Positions 23,600 to 31,847 of a DNA stretch of 54,193 nt are shown in pieces. The stretch spans positions 1 to 54,193 of the forward strand of contig JAMOVQ010000039.1 of the NCBI GenBank assembly GCA_027067575.1. Direction: 5' to 3'. The notes below the pieces were generated by a model that worked only from the letters and a program-made list of their open reading frames with translations, made no database searches and had not been told where the DNA came from. A program made the translations under genes and the position numbers. Origin of the DNA: Thermoanaerobaculia bacterium. Its GTDB lineage: Bacteria > Acidobacteriota > Thermoanaerobaculia > Thermoanaerobaculales > Sulfomarinibacteraceae. How positions within the stretch are numbered: the stretch's first letter is position 1; the number at the start of each line of letters is the position of its first letter.

Positions 23600-24892
23600 A
23601 TGGACACCGGACCGGCAGGGGCGTTCGAGAGAGTGTGGCTGGAACGGCTGGCCGGCCTGCTCGGGTCGCGCCGCGCCGGAAAGGCGCGTGTCATCGACCT
23701 GTACCTCGAGCGCCGTGTGGAACGCCGGCTGCTCCGGACGGAGGAACGGCTGGAGGAGATCGAGGTCCGAGACGAGGGGTGCGCGCTTCGCCTGCGGTCA
23801 GCGAACGGCCCCGTCATGGAGGCCACCAACGGTCTGGACAGGAACGCGGTGGCCTCCCTGCTCGGCCGAATCGCCCCCCCCCGCTCGATCCCGATGCGCC
23901 CCCCGGGAACCGCCCCGCTCGCCGTTCCGGACCGCTGGACGGCGTGGGCCGAGTCGGCGTCCGCGAGCCTCGGACCCGGGCCGGTGGAGGTTCGCCTCCT
24001 CGCCAGGGAGGCCGCCGTCGTCCGCCCCGGGCGGTGGGCCATCGTCCGGACACCGCCCATCATCCGCATCGCGGTCCGGACGGTTCCCGGTAGTACGCTC
24101 CTGGCCGTCTGGGGACACCCCGCTCTCGATCGCTGGATCGAGGCGCTCGCACGACGGCCCGCTCGGACGGGATGGCTCCCCGAGGCCGGCACCCGGCGGC
24201 CCGTCGTCTTCACGGAGGGTGCCGGGGGCGTTCTCGTCCACGAGCTGGTCGGGCACATGGTGGAGTCCGACCTCCTCGCGGCGGGGCTCTCGCCCCTGGC
24301 CGGACGTGGCGGCGAGCGAATCGCCCCCCAGCCTCTGACCGTGGTGGACGATCCGCTCCGCGACGACCTGCCGGGGGCGTTCGACCACGATGACGAAGGC
24401 GTTCCTGCCATGCCGCGCACGCTGCTCTCCTCCGGCGTCCTCTCGGGGAGTCTGTGCGACGGTGAGGGGGCCCGCTCTTTCGGGGAGACTCCCGGACGCG
24501 GCCGGCGGTCCGCCTGGCAGCATCCTCCGGTTCCCCGGATGAGCAACCTCGTCACGGCCCCCGGGGAGCACGATCGGGCCGAGCTCGAGACCGGGGTGGG
24601 GCAGGGGCTCGTGGTCACACGGGCCGGCGCGGCGATGGTGGACCCCGCGGAGGGCCGAGTCGTGCTGCGGATCGAGGAGGGGTGGGAGCTCCTCCACGGC
24701 CGCCGCCGCCGGCCGCTCGCCCCGTTCCACCTCGTGGGCGATATCGTCCGCGTGCTTTCCGGGATCCGGCCCGAGGTCGGGAACGACCCCGAACCGGACT
24801 GGCGGACCGGCTGGTGCCACAAGGACGGCCACACGCTCCCCACCGGCGCACTGACCCCCACCCTCGTCGTCGAGGGGCTCGAGGTTCTCTGA
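23600..24892 (+). CDS. TldD/PmbA-family metalloprotease-like protein
   Basis: This 430-residue protein has the TldD-type metal motif HExxxH (HELVGH, 214-219) in the context [18 protein letters not shown]. Further family-like segments are TVVDDP, a [21 protein letters not shown] turn, [13 protein letters not shown], and GGxxDPAxGxV-like [19 protein letters not shown]. TldD pairs with PmbA (TldE) to degrade unfolded peptides such as antitoxins and microcin precursors. No PmbA gene is nearby, so this may act alone or with a distant partner. It is very Arg/Pro-rich, a reflection of the high GC. Confidence 0.68.
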   Translation: MDTGPAGAFERVWLERLAGLLGSRRAGKARVIDLYLERRVERRLLRTEERLEEIEVRDEGCALRLRSANGPVMEATNGLDRNAVASLLGRIAPPRSIPMRPPGTAPLAVPDRWTAWAESASASLGPGPVEVRLLAREAAVVRPGRWAIVRTPPIIRIAVRTVPGSTLLAVWGHPALDRWIEALARRPARTGWLPEAGTRRPVVFTEGAGGVLVHELVGHMVESDLLAAGLSPLAGRGGERIAPQPLTVVDDPLRDDLPGAFDHDDEGVPAMPRTLLSSGVLSGSLCDGEGARSFGETPGRGRRSAWQHPPVPRMSNLVTAPGEHDRAELETGVGQGLVVTRAGAAMVDPAEGRVVLRIEEGWELLHGRRRRPLAPFHLVGDIVRVLSGIRPEVGNDPEPDWRTGWCHKDGHTLPTGALTPTLVVEGLEVL

Positions 24893-24919
24893 TCCGGCCG
24901 CGCCACAGGGCGGACGGGC

Positions 24920-24925
24920 TATGCT
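24920..24925 (+). promoter_or_regulatory. -10 box of a predicted leaderless promoter for the AmgK-like kinase gene
   Basis: TATGCT, then GGGCCG, then the GTG start at 24932. No Shine-Dalgarno. It lies in the 39-base gap after the TldD-like gene. Confidence 0.5.
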
Positions 24926-24931
24926 GGGCCG

Positions 24932-25876
24932 GTGGGGAAGATCGACATCGACGCCCTGCCCGTGATCGAGACGATCCCGGGCGACGCGTCCTCGCGGCGG
25001 TATCGGAGAGTGCGGCTGCCCGGGGGCGGAACGGCGGTGGAGGTGCAGTACCCGCCGGGGAGCGGGATCACCTTCTCGAAGGACCTCGAGGTCCGGGACT
25101 GGCTCGAACGGCACAGGCTGCGGGTCCCCCGGCTGATCGCGATCGATCCCGCCACCAGCCGGGCCGTCCTCGAGGACTTCGGCCCATGCGGTGCCAGCGC
25201 GACGCTCCGCTCGATGCCGTCCGGGGCACGGTCCGCGGCGGCCCGTGCCCTCGTCACCCCCCTCGAGATCCTCGCCCGGATCGATCCGGCCACGCTCCCG
25301 GCGTGGAACGCCCCGCTGGACGAGCACCGGATGCGGTGGGAGCTGGCCGGATTCGAGCTGTGGTTCCTCCGGTACGGCAGGGGGCTTTCGCCCTCACCCG
25401 CCGTGGGCCACTGGCTCGACGAGCTTGCCGCGCGGGTCGCCGCCCACCCCCGGCGGGTCTGCCACCGGGACTATCACACGGACAACCTGTTCCTGCTCCA
25501 GAACGGGGAGGTCGGGGTCATCGATTTCCAGGACCTCCTCATCGGGCCCGAGTCGTACGATCTGGTCTCGCTCATCGGAGAACGGGACCTGCCGTCGCTG
25601 CTCCCGGGGGGCGACCTGGCGGAGGTCTCCGCCGAATGGGCCCGACGGACGGGTGCGGCGCCCGGCTGGGAGGATCGGCTCACCGAGACAGCCGCACAGC
25701 GGGGCCTCAAGGTCCTTGGCACCTTCGCGCGGCTGGTGGCGTCGGGGCGCGAGGGGTACCGGCGGTGGCTCGAGGAGCTCGTCCCGCGGCAGGCGGCGCT
25801 GCTCCGCGCGCTCGGCGCACCGGAAGAGCTCGTCGCGGCCCTCTCCGGGGACACACCCCCCACCGACGCCCGGTGA
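24932..25876 (+). CDS. AmgK-like amino-sugar kinase (aminoglycoside phosphotransferase fold)
   Basis: This 314-residue kinase-fold protein has an N-terminal PGDASSRRYRRV segment typical of the AmgK group (COG3178). The catalytic loop is CHRDYHTDNL and the metal motif IDFQDLLIGPESYDLVSLI. AmgK phosphorylates N-acetylmuramate or N-acetylglucosamine at C1 in a peptidoglycan recycling route that also needs the nucleotidyltransferase MurU. murU is not in the window, so the assignment rests on the motifs. The GTG start follows a TATGCT box by 6 bases. Confidence 0.72.
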   Translation: MGKIDIDALPVIETIPGDASSRRYRRVRLPGGGTAVEVQYPPGSGITFSKDLEVRDWLERHRLRVPRLIAIDPATSRAVLEDFGPCGASATLRSMPSGARSAAARALVTPLEILARIDPATLPAWNAPLDEHRMRWELAGFELWFLRYGRGLSPSPAVGHWLDELAARVAAHPRRVCHRDYHTDNLFLLQNGEVGVIDFQDLLIGPESYDLVSLIGERDLPSLLPGGDLAEVSAEWARRTGAAPGWEDRLTETAAQRGLKVLGTFARLVASGREGYRRWLEELVPRQAALLRALGAPEELVAALSGDTPPTDAR

Positions 25877-25964
25877 CGGCCGCACCGCCACGGTCCACAG
25901 GCGGTCGGCAGGCTCCGGTGCCGCGAAGGCGGCCGCCCGGGACGCAAGCGGGACCACTCGCTGG

Positions 25965-25970
25965 TACAAT
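25965..25970 (+). promoter_or_regulatory. -10 box for tatA
   Basis: TACAAT with a predicted leader of about 18 bases that includes the GGGGG ribosome binding site. No clear -35 box. Confidence 0.4.
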
Positions 25971-25994
25971 GGAGACCGAAAGGGGGTGACACTG

Positions 25995-26168
25995 ATGGGC
26001 AGTGTCGGTCTTCCCGAGATGCTGTTGATCGCCGCCGTCATCGTCCTCATCTTTGGAGCGACGAAACTTCCCCAGCTCGGGCGCGGGCTGGGCGAGGGGA
26101 TCAGGAACTTCCGGGACGCGCTCCGAAAGGACGAGGACCCGGGGAACGGCGACGACACGGCCAGGTGA
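25995..26168 (+). CDS. tatA: Twin-arginine translocase subunit TatA/TatE
   Basis: This 57-residue protein has the TatA layout. It has a short N-terminal membrane helix (LPEMLLIAAVIVLIFGATKLP), the FGxxKLP hinge, and an amphipathic helix LGRGLGEGIRNFRDAL with a charged tail. TatA oligomers form the passage for folded proteins across the inner membrane. No tatB or tatC is adjacent. AAAGGGGG before the ATG at 25995 serves as ribosome binding site, and a hairpin follows the stop. Confidence 0.9.
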   Translation: MGSVGLPEMLLIAAVIVLIFGATKLPQLGRGLGEGIRNFRDALRKDEDPGNGDDTAR

Positions 26169-26193
26169 CGCCGTATCCGCATGAATAAAGAAT

Positions 26194-26218
26194 CGGGGCT
26201 GCACGGCGTGCAGCCCCG
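26194..26218. terminator. Bidirectional hairpin terminator between tatA and the LysM gene
   Basis: A perfect 11 bp stem (CGGGGCTGCAC / GTGCAGCCCCG) with a 3-base loop. On the minus strand it is followed by ATTCTTTATT, making it a better terminator for the long minus-strand operon than for tatA. Confidence 0.75.
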
Positions 26219-26244
26219 TCGCATGTAGGGTTCCTTCGAACCGC

Positions 26245-27351
26245 CTACTTCAGTTCCACACGGTCACCCACGTGGATCGGCATCAGGGCCCGTGTGACGA
26301 CTCCTGTGGCGTACCCTTCGCCCACGGTCAGGATCCCGACCTCACCGAGGATGATCCTCGGCATCCCCTCGACCTCGTTGTCGCGAAACAGCGTGACGAA
26401 CTGGCCCGGGTAAACGCCCTCGGCCTTGCCGAGGTCGATCATGACCGGCATGCCCGTGGCAGCGTTCAGGAGGTCGTCCTTGGTGTAGACGATGTATCCC
26501 GTCAGCTTTCCATTGGGAGGATCGCACCGCCTCGTGGGGTCGACGGGAAAGGCCAGGGGGACCGGGATCGGCTCGTACGGCTGGAGCACGTCACCGATGG
26601 CGATGGGATCGCAGGCGTCGGTGATCTCGCAGATCGAGGTGTGTTCCTGGGCGCATAGCACCTTGAGGATCCCCATCCGGCGGTAGATGATCCCCATCTT
26701 CGCGCGGGATACCGGGTGCTCGAGCTCCCGGGCCCGCTCCAGGATGAAGAACCGGTCTCCGGCCTTGACACCCTCCGCCGTGCCACCGTCGATGTACACG
26801 ACGTTCGACACGGAGTAGTGATCCTGCATGTGCGCCGACTCTGCCGAGCGGATTGTGAACGGAAAGACCGAGTCGTCCTGCACGAGGATGGCAAAACAGT
26901 TGACGTCCGCCGTCGTGCCGACGGGCTGAGGCATACCCTCCCCAATCGGAACCTCGGCGGGCGCCTCCTCCGCGGCCATCGGCTCTCCGGACCCCTCCGC
27001 GGGCTGCTCCTCCATCGGCTCGACGGCCTGTTCCTCCACCGCAACATCCATGACGAGCGGATCACCGGGGTAGATCCAGTGCGAATCCTTGATGTACGGG
27101 TTCCGCTCCCAGAGCTGGGGCCACAGGTAGGGATCCCCGAGGTACTCCCTTGCGAGATCCCACAGGGTGTCGCCCTTCTGGATCGTGTACACCCTCGTCC
27201 CCTCGGGAAACTCCTGAGGCGGATCGTACGGCGTCCAGTGGGACCCCACCATGTGGAGGGGTCGCGGCGGAGGGCTGACCCCCTGCTGTGCCGCAACAAG
27301 TCCCGCTACCGCGAGCATCAGGATGAACGACCGGGCGATTCGGCTCATCAT
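26245..27351 (-). CDS. LysM-domain secreted protein
   Basis: This 368-residue protein has a signal peptide (about 1-22) and one LysM domain at about 54-101 (YTIQKGDTLWDLAREYLGDPYLWPQLW...IYPGDPLVM). A Glu/Pro-rich linker follows at about 103-150. The C-terminal region (160-368) contains two Cys-rich stretches and repeated GxAEGVxxGD/Q elements (GGTAEGVKAGDRFFI, GKAEGVYPGQFVTLF), suggesting paired beta-barrel modules. LysM binds peptidoglycan, so a periplasmic wall-linked role is likely. It is the last gene of the run after bamD, with a 55-base gap. Two adjacent ATGs (27351 and 27348) are possible starts after GGGGGA. Confidence 0.8.
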   Translation of the reverse strand: MMSRIARSFILMLAVAGLVAAQQGVSPPPRPLHMVGSHWTPYDPPQEFPEGTRVYTIQKGDTLWDLAREYLGDPYLWPQLWERNPYIKDSHWIYPGDPLVMDVAVEEQAVEPMEEQPAEGSGEPMAAEEAPAEVPIGEGMPQPVGTTADVNCFAILVQDDSVFPFTIRSAESAHMQDHYSVSNVVYIDGGTAEGVKAGDRFFILERARELEHPVSRAKMGIIYRRMGILKVLCAQEHTSICEITDACDPIAIGDVLQPYEPIPVPLAFPVDPTRRCDPPNGKLTGYIVYTKDDLLNAATGMPVMIDLGKAEGVYPGQFVTLFRDNEVEGMPRIILGEVGILTVGEGYATGVVTRALMPIHVGDRVELK

Positions 27352-27406
27352 ACATCCCCCACCATCGGAAACCATGAATAAGCTTAAACCAGCGGCTCCG
27401 CCGCCG

Positions 27407-28222
27407 TCAACGTCTTGGGGCACCGGCGTCCTTCTCACCCGGCTTTTCTGGACCGTTTTCGGGCGCCTTCGTGTCCCCGCTCACCTTTTCTCTCCCCTTG
27501 CCGCCCGTATTCTTCTCGCTCGCCAGCTCCCCATCCACGCTGTACCACTCCTCCACCTGGGCCGTTGCCTTGGCGAGGAGCTCGTCGACCTTCTCCATCT
27601 CCGGGTACTCGGGGTAGTGGTCCTTGAGGTACTGGAGACGCCATTGGGCACCGATCCACTGCTTGTTGCGGGCGTAGTACCGGGCCACGAGAAACTCGTG
27701 GTCCGCAAACATCCGCCGGAGGACGGCCATGTTCTTCCGGGCCTCCTCGACATACTCCGACTGGGGGTAGAGGTTGATTAGCTGCTGATACGCAGCCATG
27801 GCCTCCCGCGCGTTGGTCAGGTCGAGGTCCGGCCTGCCACGCCGCACGAAGTAGGTGTTCCCCAGCTTCAGCAGCGCCTCGTCCCGGTCGGGATCGTTGG
27901 GGTACCGGTTCGCGAAGTCCCGGTACCGGAGCCGGGCCTCGGTCAGGTTGATGGAGTCCTTCTTGACCGCATAGGTATCGGCGACCCGGAGCGCCGCCTT
28001 GTGTCCGAGCGGATCGTTCGGGAACGAGTCGTAGATGAACTGGAAATACTTTCGGGCTTCCTCGTAATCCTCCTTGGCGTACAGTTCCTCCGCCTTCTGG
28101 AAGATCGTATCCTTGTCGAGGTTGGCAAGACGGTTGAGCAGATCCTCGTCGGTGGAGGTGCTCGAACAGGCGGCCAGACCAACGGCCATCGCCGCAAGCA
28201 GGATCCATCCGGCTCGTTTCAC
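27407..28222 (-). CDS. bamD: Outer membrane protein assembly factor BamD (lipoprotein)
   Basis: This 271-residue lipoprotein has a type II signal peptide with lipobox LAAC (Cys19). About five TPR-like helical pairs follow: AEELYAKEDYEEARKYFQFIYDSFP, YRDFANRYPNDP, AYQQLINLYPQSEYVEEARKNM and so on. This is the BamD/YfiO pattern of the Bam complex that inserts beta-barrel proteins; such proteins here include PilQ and the TonB receptors. The C-terminal 35 residues are charged and low-complexity. The GTG start at 28222 overlaps the rpe stop (GTGA) and has a GGAGAG ribosome binding site. Confidence 0.85.
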   Translation of the reverse strand: MKRAGWILLAAMAVGLAACSSTSTDEDLLNRLANLDKDTIFQKAEELYAKEDYEEARKYFQFIYDSFPNDPLGHKAALRVADTYAVKKDSINLTEARLRYRDFANRYPNDPDRDEALLKLGNTYFVRRGRPDLDLTNAREAMAAYQQLINLYPQSEYVEEARKNMAVLRRMFADHEFLVARYYARNKQWIGAQWRLQYLKDHYPEYPEMEKVDELLAKATAQVEEWYSVDGELASEKNTGGKGREKVSGDTKAPENGPEKPGEKDAGAPRR

Positions 28223-28875
28223 GCTCGCTCTCCTTCCTCAGCAGCCCGGCGGATCGCGGCGATGGCTGCCCGCCGGTCCGGCGCACCGAACACGGCACTG
28301 CCGGCGATCAGCGTCGCCGCGCCGGCCCGGGCCAGCGCACCCGCGTTGGACGGGGCCACCCCGCCGTCGGCGGCGACCTCCACATCCCCAAGCTCCCGGA
28401 TCCTCCGAACCGTCGCCAGCGCCTCCGGGATGAACGCCTGGCCGCCAAACCCCGGATCGACACTCATCACGAGAACGAAGTCGGCCCACTGCACCGCCGT
28501 GTCGAGCAGGCACGGCGAGGTGGCGGGGTTGATGGCGATTCCCGGGGACATTCCCGCATCCCGGATCGAGGCCAGGGTCCGGTGCAGGTGAACACACGCC
28601 TCCACGTGGACCGCGACCCGCGCCGTTCCCGCCGCGGCCAGGGGGCCGACGAGCGGATCGGGGTCGGTCACCATCAGGTGGGCGTCCAGCGGCAGTCTCG
28701 TCGCCCCCCGGAGCCACCGCACGAGGGGGGGGCCGAACGTCAGGTTCGGGACGAAATGGCCGTCCATGATATCCAGGTGGATCATGTCCGCACCGGCCCG
28801 CTCGACCTCGGCGATCTCCTCGGCCAGGCGTGCCATGTCCGCCGACAGGATCGAGGGTGCGATCTTCACCGTCAT
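28219..28875 (-). CDS. rpe: Ribulose-phosphate 3-epimerase
   Basis: This 218-residue TIM-barrel enzyme interconverts ribulose-5-phosphate and xylulose-5-phosphate. Hallmarks are APSILSADMARLAEEI at the start, HLDIMDGHFVPNLTFGP (metal and catalytic Asp), DAHLMVTDP, HVEA, VMSVDPGFGGQAFIPEAL, and VAADGGVAPSN with the phosphate loop AGSAVFGA. Both ends overlap neighbours by 4 bases (PASTA gene and bamD), so it is translated as part of an operon. Confidence 0.95.
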   Translation of the reverse strand: MTVKIAPSILSADMARLAEEIAEVERAGADMIHLDIMDGHFVPNLTFGPPLVRWLRGATRLPLDAHLMVTDPDPLVGPLAAAGTARVAVHVEACVHLHRTLASIRDAGMSPGIAINPATSPCLLDTAVQWADFVLVMSVDPGFGGQAFIPEALATVRRIRELGDVEVAADGGVAPSNAGALARAGAATLIAGSAVFGAPDRRAAIAAIRRAAEEGERA

Positions 28876-29573
28876 CGGCTCACCCAGAGACTGATGATAT
28901 CCGACCGCGAGAGTGGGCTCCCGGCGGGCGGGTACTGCCGGAGGACGATCCCCGGCGGCACCCCCGGGTAGGCCACCTCGTGCACCTGCCCCATGCGCAA
29001 CGCGCGCGTCCGGCAGAACGTGCGGACCCTGCCCACGGCGAGCCCGAGAAACCGGGGTGTCACCCACTGGATCCGGCGCGGCTGGACGTTGACGAGGAGA
29101 TCGACGGTGCTTCCCGGGGCCAGACGCGTTCCGACGGGTGGTGACACCGCCAGCACCGCCTCTCCGGCGGACTCCCCTTCCACACGCACCCTCCGGCCCA
29201 CGGCCAGTCCCTCCTGCTCCAGATCCCGGAGCGCAGCCTGGACCGAGACTCCCTCGACCGGCGGCACACAGGCGATGGCCGTCCCAAGGCTTGGCATCAC
29301 CGTGACCGTGGCCCCCGTCTTGAGATGAAAACCGGGAGGCGGTTCCTGCCGGGCGATCCGACCCGGGGGGACGCTCTCGCTGACGGCGCCCTCGGAGGAT
29401 ACGTCGAGGATCAGGCCGATGTCGTGGCACACCCTCTCTGCCTCCTCGGTCCCGAGCCCCCGGAGGTCGGGCACGGTGACGGTTCCGCTGTGCACCGTAT
29501 GCACCAGCGCGAACCAGAACATCGCGCCCGCTGCGACGAGGAAGACCCCGGCGGCGGCGATCCAGCGTCCCAC
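28872..29573 (-). CDS. Membrane-anchored PASTA-domain protein without a kinase domain
   Basis: This 233-residue protein has one N-terminal membrane helix (about 5-25) and then three PASTA repeats: about 34-98 (VTVPDLRGLGTEEAERV), 99-168 (GVSVQAALRDLEQEGLAVG) and 169-233 (RFLGLAVGRVRTFCRTRALRMG). PASTA domains bind peptidoglycan fragments or beta-lactam-like ligands and normally sit on Ser/Thr kinases or penicillin-binding proteins; neither is attached here. The GTG at 29573 is chosen because it puts the helix at the N-terminus and follows a TACAGT box by 7 bases; the long upstream frame lies inside rseP. Its stop overlaps the start of rpe. Confidence 0.8.
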   Translation of the reverse strand: MGRWIAAAGVFLVAAGAMFWFALVHTVHSGTVTVPDLRGLGTEEAERVCHDIGLILDVSSEGAVSESVPPGRIARQEPPPGFHLKTGATVTVMPSLGTAIACVPPVEGVSVQAALRDLEQEGLAVGRRVRVEGESAGEAVLAVSPPVGTRLAPGSTVDLLVNVQPRRIQWVTPRFLGLAVGRVRTFCRTRALRMGQVHEVAYPGVPPGIVLRQYPPAGSPLSRSDIISLWVSR

Positions 29574-29580
29574 GCCCCGC

Positions 29581-29586
29581 ACTGTA
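29581..29586 (-). promoter_or_regulatory. -10 box of a predicted leaderless promoter for the PASTA-rpe-bamD-LysM genes
   Basis: TACAGT on the minus strand, then GCGGGGC, then GTG at 29573. It gives this gene group a promoter separate from rseP. Confidence 0.45.
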
Positions 29587-29599
29587 CCATGGGAACCGC

Positions 29600-30940
29600 T
29601 CAACGGGCGGGGGTCCGATGGATCAGCCGGTACACGCTGTCGGGAAGGATCTTCACGATGTCGTTGTAGACCACCACGATCATCAGGAGGATCAGCAGGA
29701 CGAACCCCACCTCGAGGATCCGTTCCTTGACCTTCGGTGACAGGTCGCGCCGGATCGCCGTCTCCAGGGCGATGATGGTCAGATGACCGCCATCCAGGAC
29801 CGGAATCGGCAGGAGATTGAAGATCCCGAGCTGCAGCGAGATGACCCCGAGGAGCCAGATGACCGAGCGCAGACCGGACCGGGCGGCCTGTCCGCTGATC
29901 CGGGCGATATCGATGGGGCCCGACATGGTCTGGCGCATCGATGCCTTCCCGGTCAGCAGCTTGCCCAGCACCCGGAACGTCTGGCGGGTCATTCGGACGC
30001 ACTCGAGAACCGCAGTCCGCACCGCCCCGAGCGGGCCCTCGCGGTGGAGCACGGTGGGGAAGACGAGCGCGATCCCGATCTTGCCCTCACCTCCCACGTC
30101 CTCCGGGACGAGCTCGATCTCGAGTGTCTTTCCGTCTCGCCGGACCGTCAGCGTCACCGGCTCGCCGGGGTGGGGCGAGATCAGCCGGATCAGGTCGTAG
30201 AACTGGGCCACGGGCTCGCCGTTCACAGCGACGATCCGGTCGCCGGGCTCGAGCCCGGCCTTGGCCGCCGGGGACCCGGGCACGAGCTGCCGGACCACGG
30301 CCTCAAGCGGCGGCAGGAGCCCGGAGTACCCGAACCCGTACCGGCTGACCGCCTTCGGGCTGAGCTCGACCTCGAACGCCCGGCCGTCGCGGCGGATGAC
30401 CGCCGTCACCGTCCTTCCCCCTGCCGTCAGCATCGCGGTCTCCAGATCGCGCCACGTCGCGATGGTGTCCCCCCCGAGCGCCACGACGGTATCGCCCGGC
30501 TCGATGCCGGCCTCGGCCGCCGGCGACCCCGGCTCCACCCAGCCCACCACGGCCGGGGAGTCCTGGTACGCTGGGACGTTGACGCCAAGCACGAATGCGA
30601 CGGTCAGGAAGGCCACGGCCGCCACCACGTTGGTCACCGGTCCGGCCAGCAGGATCACCGCACGCTTCCACCGGGGCAGCAGCTCCTCCTCCGCTGCCTG
30701 CTCCGCATCGGTCCCCTCGTCGGGTCCGAGGCCCACCACACGGACGTAGCCGCCCAGCGGGATCAGGCTGATCCGGTAGTCGGTACCGCCCCGTTGCACC
30801 CCCCACAGCCGTTTCCCGAACCCGATGGAGAAGACGTCCACCTGCGCCCCGACGGCCCGGGCTGCGAGGAAATGGCCCGCCTCGTGCAGCAGCACGAGGA
30901 CGCCGAGGACGAAGACGAACGCCAGAAGGTTGATCAGCAT
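29600..30940 (-). CDS. rseP: Site-2 intramembrane zinc protease RseP with two PDZ domains
   Basis: This 446-residue M50 protease has the zinc motif HEAGH (19-23) in the first membrane helix and the second catalytic motif NLLPIPVLDGGH near residue 380 in a C-terminal helix. Between them are two PDZ domains (about 110-190, GSPAAEAGIEPGDTVVALGG, and about 205-285, GSPAAKAGLEPGDRIVAVNG). In E. coli it cleaves anti-sigma factor RseA after DegS and also clears signal peptides. The position downstream of uppS-cdsA and close to bamD matches the usual lipid/outer-membrane cluster. GGGAGG precedes the ATG at 30940. Confidence 0.94.
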   Translation of the reverse strand: MLINLLAFVFVLGVLVLLHEAGHFLAARAVGAQVDVFSIGFGKRLWGVQRGGTDYRISLIPLGGYVRVVGLGPDEGTDAEQAAEEELLPRWKRAVILLAGPVTNVVAAVAFLTVAFVLGVNVPAYQDSPAVVGWVEPGSPAAEAGIEPGDTVVALGGDTIATWRDLETAMLTAGGRTVTAVIRRDGRAFEVELSPKAVSRYGFGYSGLLPPLEAVVRQLVPGSPAAKAGLEPGDRIVAVNGEPVAQFYDLIRLISPHPGEPVTLTVRRDGKTLEIELVPEDVGGEGKIGIALVFPTVLHREGPLGAVRTAVLECVRMTRQTFRVLGKLLTGKASMRQTMSGPIDIARISGQAARSGLRSVIWLLGVISLQLGIFNLLPIPVLDGGHLTIIALETAIRRDLSPKVKERILEVGFVLLILLMIVVVYNDIVKILPDSVYRLIHRTPAR

Positions 30941-31034
30941 GCAGCCTCCCTCAATCGGTGAGCGGTCCCCTCACCCGAGGCGCCCCCCCGAGGCCAGCGG
31001 CAACACTGCCCCGTCCGGACCGTGGCACGCACGG

Positions 31035-31847
31035 TCATCCGATCCAGCCCACCAGCAGCAGGTAGCCCAGCACCGGAGGCGCCGCATAGACGAGGCTGTC
31101 GGTCCGGTCCAGGAGCCCCCCGTGGCCGGGCAGGAGGCCAGAAGAGTCCTTGACCCCTGTGTCGCGCTTGATCTGGCTCTCCACCAGGTCACCCACCGGC
31201 GCCGCCACCGCCAGGATCGCCGCCACCGCCATGGTGTGGATCCATGGCAGCTCCGGGAGGAACCAGGCCTTCAGCACGGCCGCAGCGAGGAACGTCGCCG
31301 CCACACCACCGGCAAGCCCCTCCCACGTCTTTTTCGGACTGATCCTGGGAGACATCCGGTGCCGGCCGATGCTCTTCCCGACGTAGTACGCACCGGAATC
31401 ACCGATCCAAATGACCAGGAGGTACAGGAGGATCAGCCGAACTCCGGCCCCTCCCGGCGCCCACGTCCGCAGCCAGCCGAGGCACGCTCCCGTGGCACCC
31501 AGGTACACCACAGCGAACAGCGCCGCGGCGGCGCCCGTCAGCCCACCGGAAGGTCGCTCGGGATGCCCAAGCTGGAGCGTCGGCAGCAGAACGGCCGCTG
31601 TCACCAGCGCCACGAGCAGCCCAACTGGGCCCGCCAGCCAGGCTGCCGCCAGGGTCGCCGCGAGCGCGAGCACCGCGGGGGCACGGAGCACGGCCGCGCC
31701 GGTTCCACGGGCCATGGTCAGCAGCTCCCATCCAGCCGCGGTCACCGCCGCACCGAGCACCGAGAGAAAGACCCACGGCGGCAGCCAGATGATCGCCGCA
31801 AGGAGGAGCGGCGCAAGGACCCCCGCCACCGCCTCACGAGCCGCCAT
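31035..31847 (-). CDS. cdsA: Phosphatidate cytidylyltransferase (CDP-diglyceride synthase)
   Basis: This 270-residue membrane protein has about eight hydrophobic helices and the CdsA signature near the C-terminus, SQIKRDTGVKDSSGLLPGHG followed by GLLDRTDS. A preceding GRHRMSPRISPKKTWEG loop is also typical. It makes CDP-diacylglycerol for phospholipid synthesis. Its ATG lies inside the 3' end of uppS (14 bp overlap), two bases after a run of nine G on the coding strand that replaces a normal ribosome binding site. In many bacteria dxr lies between cdsA and rseP; it is absent here. Confidence 0.92.
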   Translation of the reverse strand: MAAREAVAGVLAPLLLAAIIWLPPWVFLSVLGAAVTAAGWELLTMARGTGAAVLRAPAVLALAATLAAAWLAGPVGLLVALVTAAVLLPTLQLGHPERPSGGLTGAAAALFAVVYLGATGACLGWLRTWAPGGAGVRLILLYLLVIWIGDSGAYYVGKSIGRHRMSPRISPKKTWEGLAGGVAATFLAAAVLKAWFLPELPWIHTMAVAAILAVAAPVGDLVESQIKRDTGVKDSSGLLPGHGGLLDRTDSLVYAAPPVLGYLLLVGWIG

